Origin: Pseudomonadota bacterium
Lineage (GTDB): Bacteria; Pseudomonadota; Alphaproteobacteria; Rhizobiales; MH13
Length of the DNA: 64,000 nt
Direction of reading: 5' to 3'
NCBI GenBank assembly: GCA_039024915.1
Contig: JBCCPK010000003.1
Span: 124,001-188,000, forward strand
The position numbers were made by a program, and so were the translations under genes. The notes under the pieces were generated by a model, which saw only the letters and a list, made by a program, of their open reading frames with translations, was not told where the DNA came from and did no database searches. Shown here piece by piece: positions 57,262 to 64,000 of this stretch (its first letter is position 1; each line of letters opens with the position of its first letter).

Positions 57262-58725
57262 CTAGCGATTTCTTTTATTGGCCTTCTGCGCGTAGGGATT
57301 GTGTCCCTTGCGCAAATTTAACCGCAACGGCACCCCTTCCAATTGAAAGCGTTCCCGCAGGCTGTTGATGAGATACCGCGTGTAGCTTCCCGGCAGCGCA
57401 TCTGGTCGGGAACAGAAAACGGCAAACGTCGGGGGTCGCGCTTTGACTTGCGTTGCATAGCGCAACTTGATGCGCCGTCCAGCAACGGCCGGTGGTGGAT
57501 GCTGGGACGTTGTTGCCGCGAGCCAACGATTAAGTGCGGCGGTGGAGACCCGGCTATTCCATACCTCGTCCATACGCAGCACGGCATCCATCAGGGCATC
57601 TGTACCCTTGCCTTTCAGACCAGAAAGCGGAACCAACGGTGCCCCGCGCACCTGGGGCAGTAAACGTCCAAGCTCTAGGGTGCACGTCTGAAGGAAGGCA
57701 TCCTTGTTGCGAACCTGATCCCACTTGTTCAGACCGAAAACGAGCGCCCTGCCCTCGCGCGCGACAAGATCAGCAATCTGCAAGTCTTGCTTCTCGAAAG
57801 GCTGGGCGGCGTCCATCAGAAGCACCACGCATTCGGCGAAGCGGACGGCATGCAAGGTGTCCGCAACCGATAGCTTTTCGAGTTTATTGTGGACCTTCGC
57901 TTTACGGCGCATGCCGGCGGTATCGAACAGTTTGAAGGCGCGTCCCTTGAAGCCCCAGTCAACGGCAATCGTATCGCGCGTGATGCCGGCTTCCGGTCCG
58001 GTCAGGAGACGCTCCTCGTCGAGCAGGTGATTGACCAACGTGGACTTTCCAGCATTAGGGCGGCCAACGATTGCAACTTTGAGGGGGCCTTGGCGGGCCT
58101 CTGTCACCAACAGATCAGGGGCGCCCGGCTGATCATTGTCGAGCCAACCGCTCTGCCCGGTGTGATCAGTAGCCTCGCTGGAGGCGGACGCTCTTGTAGC
58201 AAGTGCTTTCAGTTTTTCGTCAAGCGCCGCGTAGAGTTCGCCCATCCCCTCGCCATGTTCGGCGGAAACGGCGATGGGGTCACCAAGACCTAGCTCGAAA
58301 GCTTCATAAGCACCCTGAAGGCCACGCCGACCTTCAACTTTATTGGCAACGAGGATGGTTTTCTGCGCATACCTGCGCATCAGCGACGCCATCTCAGCAT
58401 CCATTGGCGTCATGCCGGCGCGAGCATCGAACAGAAAAAGGCAAACATCCGCGCTTTCGATCGCTCGTTCTGTTTGGACACGCATACGGCCTTGAAGCGA
58501 GGCAGCATCAACCTCCTCAAGGCCCGCAGTGTCGATGAGCGTGAAGCTGAGATCGCCAATCGAGGCGGCACCCTCCCGTCGATCCCTGGTTACGCCTGGG
58601 GAATCGTCGACGAGGGCAAGCTTCTTGCCGATCAAGCGATTGAAAAGCGTTGATTTGCCCACGTTTGGTCGCCCTACGATGGCGACCAAGGGTTCGTGGG
58701 GAGATGGATCTGGCACCAAACTCAA
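57262..58725 (-). CDS. der: Ribosome biogenesis GTPase Der
   Basis: Two-GTPase protein needed for 50S assembly. 487 residues: first G-domain with [13 protein letters not shown] and NKVEG, second G-domain with [13 protein letters not shown] and NKWDQ, then a KH-like C-domain (about 385-470) ending in a basic [15 protein letters not shown] tail. Its first ATG overlaps the bamB stop by 4 bases, so bamB-der are translationally coupled. It is convergent with the SDR gene, with 4 bases between stops. Confidence 0.97.
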   Translation of the reverse strand: MSLVPDPSPHEPLVAIVGRPNVGKSTLFNRLIGKKLALVDDSPGVTRDRREGAASIGDLSFTLIDTAGLEEVDAASLQGRMRVQTERAIESADVCLFLFDARAGMTPMDAEMASLMRRYAQKTILVANKVEGRRGLQGAYEAFELGLGDPIAVSAEHGEGMGELYAALDEKLKALATRASASSEATDHTGQSGWLDNDQPGAPDLLVTEARQGPLKVAIVGRPNAGKSTLVNHLLDEERLLTGPEAGITRDTIAVDWGFKGRAFKLFDTAGMRRKAKVHNKLEKLSVADTLHAVRFAECVVLLMDAAQPFEKQDLQIADLVAREGRALVFGLNKWDQVRNKDAFLQTCTLELGRLLPQVRGAPLVPLSGLKGKGTDALMDAVLRMDEVWNSRVSTAALNRWLAATTSQHPPPAVAGRRIKLRYATQVKARPPTFAVFCSRPDALPGSYTRYLINSLRERFQLEGVPLRLNLRKGHNPYAQKANKRNR

Positions 58726-60041
58726 TTCAAGGCGAGAAGAGTGCCATCGGCTGCAAGGGCCAGTATTCGCCCCCCGGCAGCTATCGGCCGCAAAAAGATA
58801 TCTTCGCCAGCCGAACTTTGCCCAACGATCTGCCCATCACTGGGGCTTACCTGCAGAACATTACCCTCGCTTGATGCCAGGAAGAGCACGCCATCGGCCA
58901 GTGCCGGGCCGGCCCATTTCTCCTGACCTTCGCCAGGGCCACCGGGAAGCGGACGAACCCATTGGATCTCTCCGGAGGTCCGCGAAAGCGCCATCAATCG
59001 GCCTTCGAGATCGACCATGAAGATAACATCGCCAGAGACAATCGGAGTATGAACCGAACCCACATTGGTTTCCCATTGCCGCGCCCCGCTCGATAAGTTC
59101 ACCGAGATCGTTCGCCCGCCAACGCCGGTCGCGATAACCGCTCCATTGGCGATTACTGGGCTTGCGACAAGGTCGCGAAGGCCAGAAAGCGCTTGATAGC
59201 GTGCACCCGTGACGACCGCATCTGCCCAACGAGGCTCGCCGCCGTCGGTGCTCAAAGCCACCAACTCACCAGATGAATAGGGCACAATAACCCGACCGCC
59301 TGAGACTGCCGGGGTTCCAGAGCCCAACAGTCCTGCCCGTGCTGGGACGCCTCGAAAGCGCCACTGCTCAGTTCCATCAGAGGTTGAAATCGCAAGCACG
59401 GTGTTGGATTGCGTCACCACAAAGACCCGCCCGTCTGCAACGGTCGGAGCTGAGAGAGCCGGCGTATCAAGATCAACGGCCCAAACGGTCTGGCCGGAGG
59501 CTGCATCAAGGGCGAAGAGCTGCCCAAAGCCCGTGGCTGCAAAGATACGCCCGTCAGCAAACGCGACGCCGCCTGTCGCGACCTGGCCGTTCTCTCCTTC
59601 CGTTCGAAGTTCACGGCGCCAACTGCGCGCGCCGCCCCCAATCGAGACCGCTGTAACGTTGCCGTTCGGATCATAGACAAAGGCTCGACCGCCCGCGACG
59701 ACTGGCAAAGCAGCCATGGGTATGCGCCGGCGTCCACTGACCTCGCCGACGTTGGCGCGCCAACTTTGAACGCCGGACAGGGATACGTGTCCTGGGTTGT
59801 TTGCCGCATTCCCGCCCGGTTGGGGCCAATCAACAGCTCCGGAGGGGCCAGGAATACTGACAACGGCATTGGCGACGGATGCTGCGGGGTCGCCCGCATT
59901 GCCAACCGATCGGCGTTCACCTGCCAGCCGCTCGTCATCCTCGGCAAAGGGGTTGATCGTGTCTATCGTGTCGCCGATTGTGGCACAGCCCGTCAAACCA
60001 AGGACGCAGGCAAGCGGCAGGAACAAACGCTTCAAACTCAT
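58722..60041 (-). CDS. bamB: Outer-membrane assembly lipoprotein BamB
   Basis: Beta-propeller lipoprotein of the BAM complex that helps insert outer-membrane barrels. 439 residues. Lipoprotein signal with lipobox LTGC (Cys19), a linker of about 60 residues, then repeated PQQ-like blades ([44 protein letters not shown]). It is co-transcribed with der, a conserved bamB-der linkage. It is 3 bases downstream of the YfgM-like gene, so the three form one unit in which BamB and YfgM, both envelope proteins, are made together. Confidence 0.94.
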   Translation of the reverse strand: MSLKRLFLPLACVLGLTGCATIGDTIDTINPFAEDDERLAGERRSVGNAGDPAASVANAVVSIPGPSGAVDWPQPGGNAANNPGHVSLSGVQSWRANVGEVSGRRRIPMAALPVVAGGRAFVYDPNGNVTAVSIGGGARSWRRELRTEGENGQVATGGVAFADGRIFAATGFGQLFALDAASGQTVWAVDLDTPALSAPTVADGRVFVVTQSNTVLAISTSDGTEQWRFRGVPARAGLLGSGTPAVSGGRVIVPYSSGELVALSTDGGEPRWADAVVTGARYQALSGLRDLVASPVIANGAVIATGVGGRTISVNLSSGARQWETNVGSVHTPIVSGDVIFMVDLEGRLMALSRTSGEIQWVRPLPGGPGEGQEKWAGPALADGVLFLASSEGNVLQVSPSDGQIVGQSSAGEDIFLRPIAAGGRILALAADGTLLALN

Positions 60042-60044
60042 ACC

Positions 60045-60710
60045 TTAACTTCCAGCTGTCGCGGCGCCATCACTGGCAAGAACGTCAAGTGCGACCCGTG
60101 CTCGGGACCGGACGGGCTCAGGGCTCTGAGAATCCCCAAGCAGCTCGACAAACAACGCTTGCGCCTGATCACGATTTCCTGCCTTCAAAGCGGCAAAGGC
60201 TCGTATCTCTCGCGCCGAATGACTGAACGGACTTGTCGTGTCGGACAGGTCAATCAGTAGACCCTCAATCTCCGTCGGGTCGCCATGGTCGAGCAATAGA
60301 TAGCCTAGCCGAACCTTGGCGACATCCCGCAAAAGTGGGTCAACGCTGTTATCGGTCGTCAACGCACGCATCGTTGTAAGTGCGTCTTCGATTGCACCAC
60401 GCTCGGCCTGTGCGCTCGCTGTCCTGAAACGAGCGAGCGCCGCGTAGCCCGCTGGGCCGTCTTCAACGATCGCTTCGAGTTCCGCAATTCCTCGCTCAGG
60501 TTCAGCTTCAATTAATGCGACGGCATCAAGGAAGGCATCCCCCGCCTGCGCCGCCTGATTTGCCCGATAAGCTTCCCAGCCGCGCCAAGCGGCCACAGCA
60601 AGCACAAGAGCAAGCGCGCCTGCTATGATGAACTTACCGAAACGATCCCAAAGTCGCTTTGCACGATCCTTGCGGATGTCTTCTTCAATTTCAGAAAAAA
60701 TATCGGTCAT
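60045..60710 (-). CDS. YfgM-like tetratricopeptide membrane protein
   Basis: 221 residues. A charged cytoplasmic N-terminus (MTDIFSEIEEDIRKDRAKRL), one TM about 27-47, then a periplasmic helical TPR_21-type domain (AGDAFLDAVALIEAEP, GYAALARFRTASAQAERG, REIRAFAALKAGNRDQAQALF). YfgM in E. coli associates with SecYEG and PpiD as a periplasmic chaperone, and yfgM-bamB-der is the enterobacterial order too. I chose ATG 60710; the frame extends 26 codons upstream without support and that part is not conserved. Confidence 0.9.
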   Translation of the reverse strand: MTDIFSEIEEDIRKDRAKRLWDRFGKFIIAGALALVLAVAAWRGWEAYRANQAAQAGDAFLDAVALIEAEPERGIAELEAIVEDGPAGYAALARFRTASAQAERGAIEDALTTMRALTTDNSVDPLLRDVAKVRLGYLLLDHGDPTEIEGLLIDLSDTTSPFSHSAREIRAFAALKAGNRDQAQALFVELLGDSQSPEPVRSRARVALDVLASDGAATAGS

Positions 60711-60847
60711 GGGGCCAAGAGAGGAAGAGAATGAATGCGCGCCGCGGGCAAAACGTGATTTGGTCGTCGCCCTTCGCGCGCGGACCATAGTGGTTGGTCG
60801 ATGTCACTGCAATCTGCTTAGTAGACGATCAATAGCCTTGCGGGGCG

Positions 60848-61669
60848 CTAAAGGCGCTTTCTGGCATAAACATGATCGGCAGCCGGGAAAGAACGGTCCC
60901 GAACGGCGTTCGCGTAGTTTGTGACGGCTTCTTCAATGTGTTGGCGGATGGACCCGAACTCCTGGACGAATTTGGGGGTCCACTCGTTCAAGCCCAACAT
61001 GTCTTCAAGCACGAGAATTTGTCCGTCGCACGCTGGAGACGCGCCAATGCCTATCGTTACCGTCGGTATCTGTTCAGTAATGGCACGCGCGACCGGTTCA
61101 ACGATACCTTCCATGACGATAGCGAACGCACCTGAATCGGAAATTGCGCGAGCATCGCGTTCGGTTTGTGCCTGGCTCTCGTCTGATTTGCCCTGAACCC
61201 GGAAGCCTCCCATTGTGTTGATAGCTTGAGGCGTCAGACCGACATGACCCATGACTGGGACCCCCCGACGCGCAAGGAACTCGACGGTTTCTGCCATATG
61301 CTCGCCGCCCTCAAGCTTCACCGCACCCGCCCCTGTTTCCTTAAGAATTCGCGCGGCGGAGCGAAAGGCTTCCTCTTTGCTGGCTTCGTAAGAGCCAAAG
61401 GGCATGTCAACCACAACCAGCGCCTCACTTGATCCGCGCATGACGGCCAAACCCTGGACGATCATCATGTCGAGTGTAACGGGCACGGTCGATTCCATGC
61501 CGTGCATCACCATCCCCAGGGAGTCGCCAACAAGTATGAAGTCGACATGCTCATCGAGGATCGACGCTGTATGAGCGTGATAGGCAGTCAATGCGACGAC
61601 CGGGGCGCCGTTTTTCCGCTTGGCTATATCAACCGCCGTTTTCCGACGCTTGGACGTTTGGACAGACAT
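60848..61669 (-). CDS. panB: Ketopantoate hydroxymethyltransferase
   Basis: Adds a hydroxymethyl group from methylene-THF to 2-oxoisovalerate, the first step of pantothenate (coenzyme A) synthesis. 273 residues: [28 protein letters not shown] landmarks ([14 protein letters not shown]), metal and substrate residues in [22 protein letters not shown] and [18 protein letters not shown] Glu-containing ending [11 protein letters not shown] and [15 protein letters not shown] follow. It stands just upstream of the YfgM-like gene on the same strand, 137 bases away. No panC is in the window. Confidence 0.97.
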   Translation of the reverse strand: MSVQTSKRRKTAVDIAKRKNGAPVVALTAYHAHTASILDEHVDFILVGDSLGMVMHGMESTVPVTLDMMIVQGLAVMRGSSEALVVVDMPFGSYEASKEEAFRSAARILKETGAGAVKLEGGEHMAETVEFLARRGVPVMGHVGLTPQAINTMGGFRVQGKSDESQAQTERDARAISDSGAFAIVMEGIVEPVARAITEQIPTVTIGIGASPACDGQILVLEDMLGLNEWTPKFVQEFGSIRQHIEEAVTNYANAVRDRSFPAADHVYARKRL

Positions 61670-61956
61670 GAAACCCTAAAACCAAAGCTGTGCAGAGGCG
61701 CTGATAACCGATCATTGGATGAGCGACCAGCTAGCCAATCTTCCATGCATCGGCTGTTGCTTCGGGGCCTACATCGGCAACGCGCACAACCGCTGTTGCG
61801 GTGTTTGTTTACCTTACGGCCAAGAATACCCAACCATTAACCGGACCTCACAGGAATGTCTTGCAAAGGTACGACGCCTCGGCGCACATTATTACTGCGG
61901 CATTTGGCAGAATCGGTGTGACATTGAGCAGTCATGCCCATCTAGAGGATTGCACC

Positions 61957-62397
61957 ATGGTTCGCGCACACTCCCGCTTCATGATACTGTTTGCGTTGGC
62001 TATCACATTTGGCCTTTGGAGCGCTCCCTCCGCTGACGCATCGGTCATCGCAAAAGTCGACCTGTCCGAACAAAGCATGCAGGTGATCGTCGACGGCGAA
62101 GTCGTTCATAGTTGGAATGTTTCCAGTGGGAAGCGTGGATATTCTACGCCGACGGGCACATGGAGGCCGCTGCGCATGCACGAGATGTGGCGCTCGCGTA
62201 CCTACAACAATGCACCGATGCCCCATGCAATTTTCTTCCAGGGCGGATATGCGTTCCACGCGACCAATGCCATCGGTCGGCTTGGTTCGCGCGCGTCGCA
62301 CGGATGCATTCGCCTCCATCCGGAACATGCCCGGACACTGTTTTCCCTTGTGCGGGAGTACGGTCCGCACCGTACCCGCATTCAGATAACCCAGTAG
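61957..62397 (+). CDS. Small secreted L,D-transpeptidase (YkuD family)
   Basis: 146 residues: signal peptide to about residue 28 (cut near ADA/S), then a YkuD catalytic domain (VSSGKRGYSTPTGTW, then HATNAIGRLGSRASHGCIRL). The catalytic Cys118 and His116 lie in SHGCIRL. There is no LysM or peptidoglycan-binding domain, so it is a minimal form. L,D-transpeptidases make 3-3 crosslinks or anchor outer-membrane proteins to peptidoglycan; such proteins are numerous in Hyphomicrobiales. AGAGGA lies 8 bases before ATG 61957. Alone between panB (divergent, 287 bases) and guaA (convergent). Confidence 0.92.
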   Translation: MVRAHSRFMILFALAITFGLWSAPSADASVIAKVDLSEQSMQVIVDGEVVHSWNVSSGKRGYSTPTGTWRPLRMHEMWRSRTYNNAPMPHAIFFQGGYAFHATNAIGRLGSRASHGCIRLHPEHARTLFSLVREYGPHRTRIQITQ

Positions 62398-62503
62398 GCC
62401 ATAACAGGCATCTTGGGCCCCTCAGGGTTTTCAAAGCGGTCATCGCGGAGTGATGAGCGCTCCAAGGTCCGAGCTTTGGGAGGTCGTGCATTGCGTGTTC
62501 TGA

Positions 62504-64000
62504 TCACTCCCACTCAATCGTCCCCGGCGGCTTGGAGGTGACGTCGTAGACGACGCGGTTGACACCCTTGACCTCGTTGATGATGCGCGTCGCGGTGTTC
62601 GACAGAAACTGCATATCATAGTGGAAGAAATCGGCGGTCATGCCATCGACCGAGGTCACCGCCCGAAGCGCTAGGACGTACTCATAGGTTCGGCCATCGC
62701 CCATAACGCCGACTGTCTGCACCGGCAGCAGAACAGCAAAAGCCTGCCAAATGGCATCATACAGTCCAGCGTTACGTATCTCTTCCAGATAGATCGCGTC
62801 GGACTTGCGCAGAATATCGAGCTTTTCGCGCGTTATGCCACCGGGACACCTTATAGCCAGACCAGGACCGGGAAAGGGATGCCGCCCGACAAAGCTATCA
62901 GGTAGCCCCAGCTCTCGACCCAAAGACCGCACCTCGTCCTTGAACAACTCCCGCAGCGGCTCAACCAGTTTCATGTTCATCCGCTCTGGCAGACCACCGA
63001 CATTGTGGTGGCTCTTGATCGTAACCGATGGTCCCCCGGTGAACGAAACGCTTTCAATCACATCAGGGTAGAGCGTGCCCTGAGCGAGGAAGTCCGCGCC
63101 GCCAAGCTTTCTGGCCTCGGCCTCGAAGGTCTCGATGAACAGCCGCCCAATGATCTTGCGTTTGCTTTCAGGGTCGGAAACGCCTTCGAGCTCGCCGATG
63201 AAGGCGTCAGCGGCATCCACATGCACCAGTGGGATATTGTAGTGGCCGCGAAACAACGACACGACCTCTTCAGCCTCGTTGAGCCGCATCAATCCATGAT
63301 CGACGAAGATGCACGTCAATTGATCGCCGATCGCCTCGTGGATCAGGACGGCCGCAACCGCACTGTCGACGCCGCCCGACAGCCCGCAAATCACCCGCCC
63401 ATCGCCAACCTGTTCGCGTATGCGCCGGATCGCCTCCTCGCGAAACGCGCCCATCGACCAATCACCGGCAAGGCCTGCGATCTTGTGCACAAAGTTGGAC
63501 AGGAGCTTTGCCCCATCAGGCGTATGGACCACCTCGGGATGGAACATGACGCCATAAAAGCCCTGATCCTCGTTTGAGTAGGCCGCAAACGGTGCACCTG
63601 GCGAGGTGGCAAGCACATCGAAGCCGCCGGGCAGCTCGATGACGCGGTCGCCGTGGCTCATCCAAACCTCGTGCCGCGTCCCAACATCCCAGACCCCATC
63701 AAACAGTGGCGATGCCCGCTCGACTTCGACAAAAGCGCGGCCGAACTCGCGATGATCGGAACCCTCCGCTTTTCCGCCGTTCTGGATGCACATGGTCATC
63801 TGCCCGTAGCAGATGCCCAAGACTGGTACGCCGAGTTCAAACACGCGCTGGGGTGCACGCGGCGATCCCATGTCGGAGGTGGAGGCCGGACCGCCCGACA
63901 GGATGACGGCTCGTGGCTTCAGCCGATCGATCGCTTCATCTGCGGATTGAAATGGGACAATCTCGCTGTAGACGCCCGCTTCGCGAACCCTACGGGCTAT
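62504..64000 (-). CDS. guaA: GMP synthase (glutamine-hydrolysing), 5' end outside window
   Basis: Amination of XMP to GMP with glutamine and ATP. The frame runs on through the right edge: 498 codons are visible against about 520 in full. Class I glutamine amidotransferase: nucleophile in GICYGQ and the catalytic His/Glu in [11 protein letters not shown]-pyrophosphatase loop [14 protein letters not shown], then the dimerisation domain with [12 protein letters not shown] and the ending PPGTIEWE. An internal ATG at 63871 is not the start. Codon 1 lies beyond base 64000. Confidence 0.97.
   Translation of the reverse strand: MARRVREAGVYSEIVPFQSADEAIDRLKPRAVILSGGPASTSDMGSPRAPQRVFELGVPVLGICYGQMTMCIQNGGKAEGSDHREFGRAFVEVERASPLFDGVWDVGTRHEVWMSHGDRVIELPGGFDVLATSPGAPFAAYSNEDQGFYGVMFHPEVVHTPDGAKLLSNFVHKIAGLAGDWSMGAFREEAIRRIREQVGDGRVICGLSGGVDSAVAAVLIHEAIGDQLTCIFVDHGLMRLNEAEEVVSLFRGHYNIPLVHVDAADAFIGELEGVSDPESKRKIIGRLFIETFEAEARKLGGADFLAQGTLYPDVIESVSFTGGPSVTIKSHHNVGGLPERMNMKLVEPLRELFKDEVRSLGRELGLPDSFVGRHPFPGPGLAIRCPGGITREKLDILRKSDAIYLEEIRNAGLYDAIWQAFAVLLPVQTVGVMGDGRTYEYVLALRAVTSVDGMTADFFHYDMQFLSNTATRIINEVKGVNRVVYDVTSKPPGTIEWE

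Noticed and set aside
61833-61842. Possible CtrA site ACCATTAACC upstream of the L,D-transpeptidase gene
   Set aside because: It does not match TTAACCAT or TTAA-N7-TTAA, and a single half-site is expected by chance.
1-64000. CRISPR arrays, tRNA or rRNA genes, insertion sequences, prophage or integrases
   Set aside because: No repeat-spacer pattern, cloverleaf, transposase or integrase motif was seen in the coding frames or the gaps.

Overview
This window reads as ordinary core chromosome of an alphaproteobacterium, most likely of the order Hyphomicrobiales (Rhizobiales). It is GC-rich and tightly packed, with many 4-base start/stop overlaps. Its gene order is that of rhizobia and relatives: perM-hdaA-ppk-ppx divergent from purM-purN; lptF-lptG-lptD-surA-pdxA-rsmA; fabD-fabG-acpP-fabF-mltG-yicC-gmk; rpsF-rpsR-rplI-dnaB-alr-radA-cvpA-purF. 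This placement is inferred from synteny and protein families; I could not run a search. I found no tRNA or rRNA gene, insertion sequence, prophage, integrase, CRISPR array or attachment site.

Layout, 0-18.6 kb: the 3' part of a polyhydroxyalkanoate synthase (phaC), a seven-TM/PAS/GGDEF/EAL c-di-GMP protein, an RimJ-type acetyltransferase, an M16 zinc protease and threonine synthase. NADP malic enzyme (maeB), an LrgA/LrgB pair, a second c-di-GMP phosphodiesterase, a PfkB sugar kinase, aspS and rnd follow. 18.6-28.9 kb: ppx-ppk-hda-perM (polyphosphate turnover, DnaA inactivation, permease), purM-purN, a secreted YHYH-domain protein, ndk and a glutathione S-transferase. 28.9-33.9 kb: an ABC-F ATPase, a YbjN protein, holC and pepA.

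33.9-41.6 kb is the lipopolysaccharide export and outer-membrane assembly operon (lptF, lptG, lptD, a SurA-like chaperone) running into pdxA and rsmA. 41.6-48.1 kb, on the opposite strand, is fatty acid synthesis (fabD, fabG, acpP, fabF) followed by mltG, yicC and gmk. 48.1-57.3 kb carries ribosomal proteins S6, S18 and L9 behind a leader with the fold of the S6:S18 autoregulatory element, then replicative helicase, alanine racemase, radA, cvpA, purF and a short-chain dehydrogenase. 57.3-64.0 kb has der, bamB, a YfgM-like protein, panB, a small L,D-transpeptidase and guaA, which is cut by the right edge.

Most genes are household genes. Three purine genes (purM, purN, purF) plus guaA and gmk cover several steps towards GMP. 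The lpt, bam, surA, mltG and L,D-transpeptidase genes all serve the cell envelope. The least explained items are the YHYH-domain gene with a three-half-site palindromic array in front of it, the PAS/GGDEF/EAL protein with a GADQF site in place of GGDEF and a roughly 200-residue Ala/Pro/Thr tail, and the rpsF leader. I saw no convincing new multi-gene system.
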